Positions 1 to 10,047 are shown, numbered from the stretch's first letter. The stretch is DNA of 64,000 nt from Amycolatopsis sp. QT-25 (GCF_029369745.1 NZ_CP120210.1:4898001-4962000), one strand, 5' to 3'. The notes: generated by a model not told the origin, from the letters alone. Numbers and translations: made by a program.

Positions 1-1068
1 GAACCCGAGCTGATACACCGGCTGCACGCCGGGGTCGCGCTCGGCCACGGCCGCCTCGGCGACCGCCTGGAACGGCACCTGGCTGTGGTCGATCGCCTCC
101 AGCAGCGTGGTCCGGACCCGGCCGACCAGCTCGGTGAACGCGGGTGCGCCCGAACAGTCGACGCGCACGGCCATCTGGTTGACGAACATGCCGATCAGGT
201 CGGCCAGCTCGGGCAGGTCGCGGCCGGCGACCGGGACGCCGACGACGATGTCGTCCACTCTGGACAGTCGGGACAGGAGGGCCGCGTAGCCGGCCAGCAG
301 CACCATGAACGGCGACGCCGAGAGCTCCCGGCCCAACTCCCCGACCCGGTCGATCAGCCCGTCCGGGAGAACGAAGTCCACCTGACCACCGGCGAACGTC
401 AGCTCCGACGGGCGCGGCCGGTCGGTGGGCAGGCCGTGCACCGGCGGCACCCCGGCGAGCTGCGTTCGCCAGTAGTCCAGCTGTTCGCCCGTCGTTTCGA
501 GCTGCCCGCGCTGCCAGGCCGAGTAGTCCGGGTACTGGATGGCCAGTTCGGGCAGTTTCGGTTCGCGGCCCTCGAACACGGCTTCGCACGCCTCGCCGAG
601 TTCGGCCCCGAGCACCAGCACCGAGGTGGCGTCGAAAACGGTGTGGTGCACGACGAACGTGAGCACCCACTCGTCGTCGGCCGTACGGCACACCTGGGCC
701 CGCCACGGCGGCGGCGAGTCGAGCGGGATGGCCTCCCGCGAAACGGCGCCGACGAGTTCGGCGAGCCGGTCACCGCGGGCGTCGGCGGACAGCTCCCGCA
801 GGTCGTGCACCTCCGGCTCGATCGGCACCTGGGCGTGCACCACCTGCAGGAGTGCGCCGCCGTCCATGCGGAACGACGTGCGCAGCGCCTCGTGCCGTCC
901 GACGATGACGCCGAGGGCGGTGCGCCACTGCGCGGCGGTCAGCGGGCGGTTCAGCCGGGCCTGGCAGTGCAGGTTGTACACCGGGGACGCCGGATCGAGC
1001 TGGCCGGACAGCCAGATCCGCTCCTGCCCGAACGAGGCCGGGAACGTCCATTCCTTCGTGTCGCTCAT
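1..1068 (-). CDS. NRPS, N-terminal condensation domain (partial, runs off the left edge)
   Basis: The 356 visible residues are a nonribosomal peptide synthetase condensation domain, which joins the upstream carrier-bound chain to the next aminoacyl carrier. It opens MSDTKEWTFPASFGQERIWL, the usual C-domain entry (SxxQxRxW type). The catalytic motif reads HHTVFDA near residue 140, with Ala where HHxxxDG normally ends in Gly; the second His and the Asp are present. Later blocks include a YADYA-like YPDYSAWQ and VGVPVAGRDLPELADLIGMF. The ATG at 1068 has AGGAA about 6 nt upstream. The gene follows the PKS at 1227-6572 on the same strand, so it probably accepts the polyketide-extended chain, but a strong hairpin lies between them. 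Domains beyond this C domain are outside the window. Confidence 0.9.
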   Translation of the reverse strand, partial: MSDTKEWTFPASFGQERIWLSGQLDPASPVYNLHCQARLNRPLTAAQWRTALGVIVGRHEALRTSFRMDGGALLQVVHAQVPIEPEVHDLRELSADARGDRLAELVGAVSREAIPLDSPPPWRAQVCRTADDEWVLTFVVHHTVFDATSVLVLGAELGEACEAVFEGREPKLPELAIQYPDYSAWQRGQLETTGEQLDYWRTQLAGVPPVHGLPTDRPRPSELTFAGGQVDFVLPDGLIDRVGELGRELSASPFMVLLAGYAALLSRLSRVDDIVVGVPVAGRDLPELADLIGMFVNQMAVRVDCSGAPAFTELVGRVRTTLLEAIDHSQVPFQAVAEAAVAERDPGVQPVYQLGF

Positions 1069-1148
1069 GATTTCCTGTTCTCGGTCTCTATGGGTGGACC
1101 CGTGTCCGCGAGGAGCAAGGCAAAGGTGGCGTGGTGGGTACGGGTGGC

Positions 1149-1190
1149 CGTGAGTGGCGTTTCGGGTGCTGACCCGCAACGCCACTCACG
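1149..1190. terminator. Hairpin between PKS and next NRPS gene
   Basis: A 19-nt arm (1149-1167) and its near-perfect reverse complement (1172-1190, one mismatch) flank a 4-nt loop. It fills most of the 158-nt gap between two same-strand assembly-line genes. There is no T tract, so intrinsic termination is inferred only from stem strength. It could instead attenuate or process the transcript, or be an interspersed palindromic repeat. Confidence 0.65.
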
Positions 1191-1226
1191 ACCCCCGCGA
1201 CCCCCGGTTCGGATCCGCCATCAGGC

Positions 1227-4200
1227 TCAGCGCTCGAGCTTCGGGATGGTGGTCCGGGCGGGTTCTGCGGGCGCCTCGGCCTTGCCGGCACGCAGCTCCT
1301 CGATCCGCTCGGCCAGCGTGGCCACTGTGGAGGCTTCGAACAGCGTCTTCATCGCCAACCGCGTACCGGTGGCCTTGCGCACCTGGGCGATGAGCTGGAT
1401 GGCGACCAGCGAGTTGCCGCCCAGGGCGAAGAAGTCGTCGTGCACGCCGATCTTCTCCACGCCGAGCAGCTCGGTCCACTGACGGGCGATCTCGGCCTCC
1501 AGTTCGGTGCGCGGGGCGACGTAGTCGTCCTCCGACACCTTCACCGGCACTTCGTCGGGTTCGTCCAGCTCTTCGACGCCGACCTGGTGCTCGATCAGCT
1601 CCCGCACCGGCAGGGTGCTGATCACCACCTGCCCGCCGAGGCCGGGGGCCAGCGCCCGGACGAACGCCTCGGCACCGTCCACCGGCCGGATCCCGGTCGA
1701 CGCCGTCCTGGTGTCCACTGTGGACACCTCAGGCGCGGTCGACGCCGAAGTCAGACCGCCGCCGACGGCGTCCTGATCGACCTGGCGCAGCACGAAGTCC
1801 TCGATCGTGACGAGTACACGGCCGGTCTCGTCGCACAGCGACAGGTCGGCCGCCACCACCTGGTCGCCGCCGGAGTCGCGGTAGCGCAGGTGGCTGCGGA
1901 AACTCGCCGGGAGCGCGTCGTGCACGACGATCCGGCCGTAGCTCATCGGCAGGTAGGTGCCGCTCCCCCGGCCGCGGCCGAACGCGGTCGCGACGTCGAG
2001 CAGTGCCGGGTGCAGTCCCCACGCACCGGCGTCACCCGCCGCCGCCTCGGGAGCCGTGATCGTGGCCAGCTCCTCCTGGGTACCGATGCGGTGTTCGCGC
2101 AGCGCCGCCCAGCGCGGGCCGAAGGTGACCATGCTGGTGCGGCCGGCGCCGAAGCCGTGCCCGTCGTCGATCGGCTCGGTCCGCCCGGTCACCTTCTCGA
2201 TGTCCACAGTGGACGTGGCCCCGGCCGCCACCCACCCGGCGGATCCGCGCACGTGGGTCCGGCTCGCGCCGGCGACATGACTGGCCACCGTGAATTCGTC
2301 GCCGTCGAACTCCACGCGGTACTCCGCGGTGGCACCGTCCGGGACACCGAACGGCTCCAGGAACACGACGTCCCGCAACTCGACGACGTGCTCGTCACCG
2401 GGCTTCGGCAGCGCCGCGGCCACCGCCGCGCGGACGGTCTCCAGGTGTCCCGTGCCCGGCACCACCGGCACCCCGGCGATCCGGTGCTCGTCGAGCAGCC
2501 AGTGCGTGGCGGCCGAGACGAGCCCGTGTGCGCCGTCCTCGGTGCGTGTGGTGAGCACGGGGTGCTCGACCGGGCCGAGTGCCCGCGATCGGGTGGTGCG
2601 GATCGTGGTCGGCGCGGCCACCTCCGCGGCCATGCCGACCTCCTCCCAGCCACCCCAGGCATGCGAGACGAGCCTCGCCCGCCAGCCGTGGACGCCCCGC
2701 GCGTAAGCGTCGAGGAAGTTGTTCGCGGCGCAGTAGTCGACCTGCCCGATCCCGCCGATCACCGCGGTGATCGACGAGCACAGCGCGACGAAGTCCATCG
2801 GCAGGTCGGCGAACGCCTCGGCCAGCGCCAGCGTCCCGGCGATCTTCGGGGCCAGCACGGCTTCGGCGGCGGCCCGCTCCTTGACCTCGGCGACGCCGCC
2901 GCCGGGCAATCCGGCGGCGTGCACGACCCCGTCGAGGCCACCGAACTCGCGTTCGGCCAGCTCACGTACCTCGCGCAGACGTGCCGCGTCGGTGACGTCG
3001 GCGGCGACGACGTGCACCGTCGCGCCCGCGGCCTCCATCCGCCGCACGGCCAGCATCGCGCGCCCGGCGCGGTCGGTGCCGCCGTGCGCGGCGAGGTGCG
3101 CGTCCCACTCCGCCCGCGGCGGCAGCCCGGTGCGGGCGAGCAGCACGAGCTTCGCCCGCACCCGGCGGGCGAGATCCTCGGCGAGCGTGATGCCGATGCC
3201 GCCGGTTCCGCCCGTGATCAGGTACCGGCCCCCGTCCCGCAGCACCGGCTCGGTGCTCGCGGGCAGTTCGAGCTGGGTGTGGTCCAGCACCCAGCGACGG
3301 CCTGCCCGCAGCACGACCTCGGCCGCCGCGTCGGCCGGGCGGAACAGCTCGGCGACGGCGTCCTGCGGGCGATCGGCATCGGCGGCGGCGACGTCGATCC
3401 ACCGCACCACCGTGCCCGCGACCTCCAGCGGCACCACCCGGGCGATGCCCGCGAGGGTCGCGTGCTCGGGGCGGGTCAGCTCGGTGCCGGTGACGTCGGC
3501 GGTGCCGGTGCTCAGCACGTCGATCCGGACCGGCTCGCCCCAGGCCTGGACCAGGTTGAGCAGGCTGAAGAACCCGTGGTCCTGGGCGGCCATGCCGCGC
3601 TCGTCCCCGGTCAGCGTCCAGGCGTGCACGATCCGCTCGGGCCGGGCGGGCAACGCGGCCACGAGCGCGTCGTAGTCCTCGCACACCCCGGGCCGGACGG
3701 TGAACCCGGTCTCCGTCGCGGCGAACCCGGCACCGGGACGCACCTCGGTGACCGTCACCCCTTCGTCGCGCAGCAGGCCCGGCAGGACGTCGTCGGCGGC
3801 GAAGACGAGCGCGTTCGCGAAAGGCACGCGTCTCAGCTCCGGTTCCGCCTGCCGCCACGCCGGGACGGCGAACCATCGGGACAGGGGCAGCGGACCGCTC
3901 GGCCGCTCGGGCCGGATGGCCGTGGCCGGATCCGGGTCGACCCAGTACCGCTTGCGCGCGTACGGGTAACCGGGCAGCGGTACCCGGTGGCCGGGCGCGC
4001 CGAACGCGCGCGCCTGGAGCGAAACCCCGTTCGTCCACAAGAGACCCGCCGCGCCGTACAGGGTTTCGACGTCTCCGATGCGCTCGGTGCGGCCCGGCAG
4101 GCTCGGCTGCGGCGCGGGCAGGCCCTTCGGGACCTGGCCGCGGGCCAGTCCGGACAGCTGGTGGCCCGGGCCGCATTCGACGAGCGCCCAGTGGCCGCCA

Positions 4201-6572
4201 CGCGCGAACAGCGCCTTGACGCAGTCGCCGAACCGGACGGCCTGACGCAGGTGGGAGGCCCAGTAGGCGGGATCGGTGGCCTGGGCGTCGGTGATCCAGT
4301 CGCCGGTGACGTTCGACAGGAACGGCAGTTGCGGCGCGGTGCGGGCGACGGCGGCGACGGCCGCGGTGAACTCGGCGAGGACCGGGTCCATCATCGGCGA
4401 ATGGAACGCGTGCGAGGTCACCAGCTCGCGGCACTGCACGCCGCCGGCCTTGAGCGTCGCCGCGAAGTCCGCGACCGCCTCCGACGGTCCGGCGACGACG
4501 CACGTGCCAGGCCCGTTCACCCCGGCGACGGCGAGGGTTTCCGGGAGCCGTGCGGTGACGCTCTCCTCGTCGAGCTGGACGGCCAGCATCGCCCCGGCGG
4601 GCATCGACTGCATCAGGCGGCCTCGCGTGGCGACCAGGTCCAGCGCGTCCGGGAGGGTGAAGACCCCGGCGACGGTGGCGGCGACGTACTCGCCGACCGA
4701 GTGACCGATCATCGCCGCGGGCCGCACGCCCCAGCTCCGCCACAGCATCGCCAACGCGTACTCGACGACGAACAGCGCGGGCTGGGTCACGCGGGTTTCC
4801 CGCAGCGCCTGCTCGCCACCGGGCCGGAAGATCAGGTCCCGCAGCTCCGGCAGTTCGGGTTCGAGCAGCCGCAGGCACTCGTCGACGGCCGCGGCGTACA
4901 CCGGCTCTGCCTCGTACAGCTCGGCGCCCATCCCGGCGTATTGGGCACCTTGGCCGGGGAAGAGGAACGCCACGTTCGTCTCCCCGGCCTGTGCGGACAC
5001 GAGGCGGCGGGGGTCCCGCAGCCCGTCGACCGCGTCCTCCGCGTCACGGGCGACGACGACCGCGCGGTGCGCGTACTCGGTGCGCCCGGCGGCCAGGGTG
5101 TGGGCCACGTCGGCGAGGTCGAGGTCGACGTCCTCGGCCAGCCGATCGGCCAGCCGGTCGACCGCGGCCGAAAGGGCTTCCGCGGTGTTGGCCGAGACCC
5201 GCAGCAGGTGCGCCGGATGCGGCGTCCGGGACCGCTCCGGGCCCGGAGCCTCCTCCAGCACGACGTGCGCGTTGGTGCCGCCGACGCCGAACGAGCTGAC
5301 ACCCGCCCGCCTCGGCGCCTGGCCCGCCTCCCATTTCGTCACCTCGCGCGCCGGGTAGAACGGGCTCGCCGGGAAGTCGATACCGGGGTTGGGTTCGTGG
5401 TAGTTGATGGTCGGCGGGATCAGCCCGTGCTCCATCACGAGCACGGCCTTGATCAACGAGACCACGCCCGCCGCCTGCGACAGGTGACCGATGTTGGACT
5501 TCACCGAGCCGATCGCGCACCAGCCGGTGTCCACGGCCCCGTTCCCGTACACAGTGGACAGTGCGGTGATCTCCATCGGGTCACCCAGCGCGGTGCCGGT
5601 GCCGTGTGCCTCGACGTAGCCGATGGTGCGCGGATCGACACCGGCCATGCCGACGGCCTGCGCGACCGCTTCCGTCTGCCCGGACACGCTGGGCGCGGAG
5701 AAACCGACCTTGGTGGCGCCGTCGTTGTTGATCGCGTTGCCCAGCACGACACCCCGGATGTGGTCGCCGTCCTCGATCGCCTGCGACAGCAGCTTCACCA
5801 GCACGACCCCGGCGCCACTGCTCCAGACCGTGCCGTTGGCGCCGGCGTCGAACGCGCGCACGTGACCGTCGGGCGAGGTGAAGCCGTCGACGCCCAGGTA
5901 GCCGATGCCGTGCGGCATCTCCAGGTTGACCCCGCCTGCCAGCGCCATGTCGCACTCGCCGTTGCGCAGCGCCTCGCACGCCAGGTGCACCGCGACCAGG
6001 GACGTCGAGCAGGCGGTGAACACCGCCAGGCTCGGGCCGCGGAGGTCGAGCTTGTACGAAACCGAGGTCGTCAGGTAGCTCGGCTGGTTGCCGGTCGAGA
6101 TGCCGATCCCGCCGTGCTGCGAGGCGAGGATCCGCTCGTTGCGCAACAGGTTCTCCGTCAGATAGCCGGTGCCCCCGGACCCGCCGTACACGCCGATCGC
6201 GCCGTCGAAACGGGTCGGGTCGTAGCCCGCGTCGGTCAACGCGGCGTGGCACGACTGGAGGAACAGCCGGTGTTGCGGATCGGTGATCTCGGCCTCACGG
6301 CTGGTCATGCCGAACAGCTCGGCGTCGAACTCGTCGAAGCCGTCGACGACGGCGGTCGCGTTCACCCAGCTCGGATCGTCCACGGTGTCCGGTTCGGCGC
6401 CGCGGGCGATCATCTCCTCGCGGGTGGCGGGCACGATCGACTCGACGCCGTCGACGAGGTTGCGCCAGAACTGCCGCGCGTCACGCGCGCCGGGCACGCG
6501 CACGTCCAGTCCGACGATCGCGATCGGTTCGGCTCCGGGATCCCCGGTGCCGGTCTCGGGAAGGTGGGTCAC
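1227..6572 (-). CDS. Type I polyketide synthase module KS-AT-KR-DH-ACP
   Basis: This 1781-residue single extension module follows an NRPS. The KS (about 15-440) has the active Cys188 in TACSTS, EAHGTGT and KSNIGHL. The AT (about 530-830) has GHSVGEY with Ser625 and HAFH near 717, the malonyl-CoA pattern. The KR has the Rossmann motif ITGGTGGIG near 1115 and the Ser/Tyr/Asn set around 1262-1283 (CSS, VDYCAANN); HAWGGW and no LDD suggest an A-type KR. The DH follows the KR, with HRIAGVPVVP near 1362 and LHPALLD near 1520. The ACP carries GGNSL with Ser near 1721. The order KR then DH differs from the canonical DH-KR order. No TE is present. I chose GTG 6572 because AGGAG lies about 9 nt upstream and the previous gene stops 13 nt before it; frame-open sequence further upstream overlaps that gene. 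Confidence 0.93.
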   Translation of the reverse strand: MTHLPETGTGDPGAEPIAIVGLDVRVPGARDARQFWRNLVDGVESIVPATREEMIARGAEPDTVDDPSWVNATAVVDGFDEFDAELFGMTSREAEITDPQHRLFLQSCHAALTDAGYDPTRFDGAIGVYGGSGGTGYLTENLLRNERILASQHGGIGISTGNQPSYLTTSVSYKLDLRGPSLAVFTACSTSLVAVHLACEALRNGECDMALAGGVNLEMPHGIGYLGVDGFTSPDGHVRAFDAGANGTVWSSGAGVVLVKLLSQAIEDGDHIRGVVLGNAINNDGATKVGFSAPSVSGQTEAVAQAVGMAGVDPRTIGYVEAHGTGTALGDPMEITALSTVYGNGAVDTGWCAIGSVKSNIGHLSQAAGVVSLIKAVLVMEHGLIPPTINYHEPNPGIDFPASPFYPAREVTKWEAGQAPRRAGVSSFGVGGTNAHVVLEEAPGPERSRTPHPAHLLRVSANTAEALSAAVDRLADRLAEDVDLDLADVAHTLAAGRTEYAHRAVVVARDAEDAVDGLRDPRRLVSAQAGETNVAFLFPGQGAQYAGMGAELYEAEPVYAAAVDECLRLLEPELPELRDLIFRPGGEQALRETRVTQPALFVVEYALAMLWRSWGVRPAAMIGHSVGEYVAATVAGVFTLPDALDLVATRGRLMQSMPAGAMLAVQLDEESVTARLPETLAVAGVNGPGTCVVAGPSEAVADFAATLKAGGVQCRELVTSHAFHSPMMDPVLAEFTAAVAAVARTAPQLPFLSNVTGDWITDAQATDPAYWASHLRQAVRFGDCVKALFARGGHWALVECGPGHQLSGLARGQVPKGLPAPQPSLPGRTERIGDVETLYGAAGLLWTNGVSLQARAFGAPGHRVPLPGYPYARKRYWVDPDPATAIRPERPSGPLPLSRWFAVPAWRQAEPELRRVPFANALVFAADDVLPGLLRDEGVTVTEVRPGAGFAATETGFTVRPGVCEDYDALVAALPARPERIVHAWTLTGDERGMAAQDHGFFSLLNLVQAWGEPVRIDVLSTGTADVTGTELTRPEHATLAGIARVVPLEVAGTVVRWIDVAAADADRPQDAVAELFRPADAAAEVVLRAGRRWVLDHTQLELPASTEPVLRDGGRYLITGGTGGIGITLAEDLARRVRAKLVLLARTGLPPRAEWDAHLAAHGGTDRAGRAMLAVRRMEAAGATVHVVAADVTDAARLREVRELAEREFGGLDGVVHAAGLPGGGVAEVKERAAAEAVLAPKIAGTLALAEAFADLPMDFVALCSSITAVIGGIGQVDYCAANNFLDAYARGVHGWRARLVSHAWGGWEEVGMAAEVAAPTTIRTTRSRALGPVEHPVLTTRTEDGAHGLVSAATHWLLDEHRIAGVPVVPGTGHLETVRAAVAAALPKPGDEHVVELRDVVFLEPFGVPDGATAEYRVEFDGDEFTVASHVAGASRTHVRGSAGWVAAGATSTVDIEKVTGRTEPIDDGHGFGAGRTSMVTFGPRWAALREHRIGTQEELATITAPEAAAGDAGAWGLHPALLDVATAFGRGRGSGTYLPMSYGRIVVHDALPASFRSHLRYRDSGGDQVVAADLSLCDETGRVLVTIEDFVLRQVDQDAVGGGLTSASTAPEVSTVDTRTASTGIRPVDGAEAFVRALAPGLGGQVVISTLPVRELIEHQVGVEELDEPDEVPVKVSEDDYVAPRTELEAEIARQWTELLGVEKIGVHDDFFALGGNSLVAIQLIAQVRKATGTRLAMKTLFEASTVATLAERIEELRAGKAEAPAEPARTTIPKLER

Positions 6573-6585
6573 GGTGGTGCTCCTA

Positions 6586-9500
6586 TCAGGGACCGGCCGG
6601 GCCGGCGGTGCGACGGGGTCTTCTGGTCTGGGTGCGGCCGCGGCGGGCCGCGACGCGTTCGGCGGCACGGGCCAGCTCCGGGCCGGGGGCGCCGCCGGAG
6701 TGCAGGTGCGCGGCGAGGGCGCGGACGGTGGGATGGCTGAACAGGTCGACCATCGGGATCCGGCGGGCGAGCCGGGCGGTGAGCTGGGCGTGCACCCGGG
6801 CCAGGGCGAGTGAATGTCCGCCCACGTCGAAGAAGTTGTCGGTGTGCCCGACTTCGTCGACACCGAGGACGTCGCACCAGGCGCGGGCGATCACGGCCTC
6901 GGTCACGGCGAGCGCCGCCGGGTCCGCGGTCACCGACGGCGGCCGTACCCGGGCGCGGGTCGTCGCGTTCGGCGCGGCGGTGCGGACGCCCGCCCTCGGC
7001 AGCTCCGGCACCCTCGCCCCGACCGGCTCGTCCGGCGCCGCGGCCAGCGCGCCGAGCAGGGCGACGTAGTCCTCGGCGAGCCCGGCCATCCGGGCGTGGT
7101 CGAACAGATCCGGGTTGTACAGCAGTTCGACGCCGTCGTCGTGGACGTACACCGTGAGGTCGAACGGCGACCCCGGCTTGTCGACCGGTAGCCACGCCGA
7201 CCGCACGCCGGGCAGGTCCAGCCGCGGCTCGGTGAAGTTCAGGACGTTGAACATCACCTGCACGAGCGGCGCGTGCGCGGGATCACGGGGCACACCGAGC
7301 GCCTCGACGAGCCGCTCGATCGACGCGGCCGGATGCGCGGTCGCGGCGAGGAGTTCCGCGCCACCGTCGCGCACGTGCGTGGCGAAGTCGGCGGTGTCGT
7401 CGGCCCGCAGCCGCACCGGCACGATGTCCACGAAGAACCCCGCGACCTCCTGCCACTCGGCGAGTTGCCGGTCCGCGACGACCGTGGCGACCAGGTGGTC
7501 GGTCGCGCCGGTGAGCCGCCGCAGCAGCTGACCGAACGCGGCGAGCAGCACCCCGGCGCGTGTCGTGCCGGTGCGGGCGGCCAGCGCCCGGACCGACTCG
7601 GCGGCACCGTCCGGAAAGGACCGACGCAGGCTCGCGCCCCGATAGGTCTGCACGGCCGGGCGCGGCCGGTCCCGCGGAAGGTCCACTGTGGCCGGTGCGC
7701 CGGCGAGCCGTCCGGTCCACCAGGCGACGTCCACGGCCTCCCGGCGTTCGTCGCGTCCGGCCCGCCACACCGCGTAGTCCGCATACGACGCCACCGGCGG
7801 CGGCAACGGCTCGCCCCGATAGGCCGCCGACAGGTCGGCGCAAAGCAGTTCCTGCGACCAGCCGTCGAACACCGCGTGGTGCAGCGTGAAGCCGAGTACG
7901 TGCTCCGTCTCGCCGAGGCGGTGGAGCCGTACACGCCAGGGAGCTTCGCGGTCGAGGTGCACCGGCGTCGCGGCGTCGGCGGCCAATCGCGCCCGCAGGC
8001 CGTCCTCGGTCACCGGCGCCACCGGCAGCGGGACGTCCGACGGCGGCAGGCGATCCACCAGCGGAACGCCGTCGACGGCCCGGATCCGCCAGCGGAGCAC
8101 GTCGTGCCGTTCGGCGACCGCGCGCAAGGCGCGGCGCACCGCGTCGACGTCCAGCGCGCCGGTCAGCCGGAACGCCATCGCGATGTTGTACGGCGCGGCG
8201 TCCGGGGCGAGCTGGTCGAGGAACCACAGCCGCCGCTGCGGCGGGGACAGCGCGGGCGCGTGCCCGGTGACCGCCCCCGGCCCGGTCAAGGGCGCCGCGG
8301 CCGCGACCCGCCGGATGAGCCCGTCGAGGGTGCCACCGGCGAAGACGTCCTCGGTGGCGACGTCCGAGGCCAGCTCCGCTCGCAGCGCCGCGACCATGCG
8401 CATCGCGGCGATCGAGTTCCCGCCCGAGGCGAGGAAGTCCGTCCCCGCGCCGTCCCCGAGCACTCGCCGCCAGACGGCCGCGACCGCGCGTGCGGCCGGG
8501 GTGCCGAGCGGGCCGAGGTCTTGTCGTCCCGCCAGCGCCGCTTCGGCGAGCTCGCGCAGCGCGGGCCGGTCGATCTTGCCGGTGACCGGGTTGACCGGCA
8601 GCCGGTCGAGCACCCGGACCGCGGCCGGGCGCATCGCCGCGGTGAGCCGGTCCCGGCCGAGTACGTCCACATCGGACGGTGCGGACGCTGGGGCGAGGAA
8701 GGCCACCAACCGGGTACCCGGCCGCCCGTGCACGGCCACCACGGCGGCGGCGTCGACGTCCGGGTGGGCCGTGAGCGCGGACTCCACCTCGCCCAGCTCG
8801 ATCCGCTGGCCGCGGACCTTCACCTGCCGGTCGGCGCGACCGGCGAACTCGAGACGGCCGTCGGGCAGCTCGCGGGCCAGGTCGCCGGTGCGGTAGAGCC
8901 GTTCCCCGGGCGTGGCCGGGTCGTCGACGAACTTCGCGGCGGTCAGCTCCGGGCTGCCGAGGTAGCCGAGCGCGACACCCGGACCGCCGATCAGCAGCTC
9001 GCCGAGCTCGCCGGGCGCGACCGGCCGCAGCTCGGCGTCCACGACGTACGCCCGGTGGTTCGGCGTCGGTCGGCCGAGCGGCAGCGGGTCGGTGGGAATG
9101 CCGGTGACCTCGTCGGTGACGACCACCACGGTGGTCTCGGTCGGGCCGTAGGCGTTGAAGAACCGACGGCCCGGCAGCCAGCGCGCGGCGAGTTCCGCGG
9201 GCACCGGCTCGCCACCGCAGGCGATGACGCGCCAGCCGGGAACGGCCGCGGGATCCACCATGGACAGCAGTGTCGGCGTGACGAAGCCCCACTCGACGTC
9301 GTGCTCGACGAGGAACCGCCGCAGCCGTTCGGGGTCGGCCCGGTCGGCGGAACCGGTGAGCTGGACCGATCCGCCGTGCGCCAGCGGAACGAACACGTCC
9401 ATGGTGAAGGCGTCGAAGGCGAGCGAGGAGATGCCGAGCGTCCGGGTGCCGGGCCGGATCCCGAGGGCGGCGGGGAATCCGGTGACGAACGCGACCACGT

Positions 9501-10047
9501 TGCGGTGACTGGTCAGCACGCCCTTGGGCCGTCCGGTGGACCCGGAGGTGTAGAGGAGATGGACGAGGTCGTCCGGGCCGGCGGGGCACTCGACAGACCC
9601 GCCAGACCCGTCTGCGGGCTGGGGCACGTCAAGGGCCTCGATGCCGTCCGTGGCACCGAATTCGGCCCGCGCGCGATCACCGACGACCAGGGAGAGCCCG
9701 GCGTCCGCGGCGATTTCGGCCAGCCGTGCCTTCGGGCCACCGGGTTCGAGCGGCACGTAGGCGGCCCCGGACAGCAGCACGCCCACGACGGTCGAGATCA
9801 GCTCCGGCCGCCGGTCGGCGCAAACGCCGACGCGGGTGCCGGGTCCCGCGCCCCGGGCCCGCAGCAACCGGGCGACGCCGGTCGCCGACGCGACCAGTTC
9901 ACGGTAGGTGAGCCGGGCGTCACCCTGCCGGACGGCGACGGCGTCCGGGGTGCGCGCGGCCTGGGCGAGGATCAGCGCGGTGAGCGTGGTGTCCGGATAG
10001 GACAGTGGCGGGCCATGTCCGCCCGCGACGGGCAAGGTGTCGGTCAC
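6586..10047 (-). CDS. NRPS, A-PCP-C-PCP
   Basis: This 1153-residue synthetase has an unusual order. The adenylation domain (about 20-500) shows LLYTSGSTGRPKG, NAYGPTE, YRTGDLA and the terminal Lys motif GKIDRPAL. By hand alignment with GrsA PheA the pocket reads approximately D-A-M-F-I-C-A-V-V-K: Asp235 implies an alpha-amino acid and the rest is hydrophobic, but I cannot name the substrate. PCP1 has GGNSI with Ser near 545. The condensation domain has an intact HHAVFDG near 722. PCP2 has GGHSL near 1077, and the protein ends in an Arg-rich tail. The GTG start at 10047 overlaps the stop of the upstream gene by 4 bp (GTGA), so translation is coupled. It loads one amino acid, yet its C domain sits after its own PCP, so the C domain must join PCP1 to PCP2 or work across proteins. 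Confidence 0.92.
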   Translation of the reverse strand: MTDTLPVAGGHGPPLSYPDTTLTALILAQAARTPDAVAVRQGDARLTYRELVASATGVARLLRARGAGPGTRVGVCADRRPELISTVVGVLLSGAAYVPLEPGGPKARLAEIAADAGLSLVVGDRARAEFGATDGIEALDVPQPADGSGGSVECPAGPDDLVHLLYTSGSTGRPKGVLTSHRNVVAFVTGFPAALGIRPGTRTLGISSLAFDAFTMDVFVPLAHGGSVQLTGSADRADPERLRRFLVEHDVEWGFVTPTLLSMVDPAAVPGWRVIACGGEPVPAELAARWLPGRRFFNAYGPTETTVVVVTDEVTGIPTDPLPLGRPTPNHRAYVVDAELRPVAPGELGELLIGGPGVALGYLGSPELTAAKFVDDPATPGERLYRTGDLARELPDGRLEFAGRADRQVKVRGQRIELGEVESALTAHPDVDAAAVVAVHGRPGTRLVAFLAPASAPSDVDVLGRDRLTAAMRPAAVRVLDRLPVNPVTGKIDRPALRELAEAALAGRQDLGPLGTPAARAVAAVWRRVLGDGAGTDFLASGGNSIAAMRMVAALRAELASDVATEDVFAGGTLDGLIRRVAAAAPLTGPGAVTGHAPALSPPQRRLWFLDQLAPDAAPYNIAMAFRLTGALDVDAVRRALRAVAERHDVLRWRIRAVDGVPLVDRLPPSDVPLPVAPVTEDGLRARLAADAATPVHLDREAPWRVRLHRLGETEHVLGFTLHHAVFDGWSQELLCADLSAAYRGEPLPPPVASYADYAVWRAGRDERREAVDVAWWTGRLAGAPATVDLPRDRPRPAVQTYRGASLRRSFPDGAAESVRALAARTGTTRAGVLLAAFGQLLRRLTGATDHLVATVVADRQLAEWQEVAGFFVDIVPVRLRADDTADFATHVRDGGAELLAATAHPAASIERLVEALGVPRDPAHAPLVQVMFNVLNFTEPRLDLPGVRSAWLPVDKPGSPFDLTVYVHDDGVELLYNPDLFDHARMAGLAEDYVALLGALAAAPDEPVGARVPELPRAGVRTAAPNATTRARVRPPSVTADPAALAVTEAVIARAWCDVLGVDEVGHTDNFFDVGGHSLALARVHAQLTARLARRIPMVDLFSHPTVRALAAHLHSGGAPGPELARAAERVAARRGRTQTRRPRRTAGPAGP

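Noticed and set aside
1440..6740. Very long open frame (1766 codons) on the plus strand over the PKS gene
   Set aside because: It is the antisense shadow of the PKS, caused by high GC3. The translation is Arg/Gly/His/Gln-rich with no domain and no ribosome binding site.
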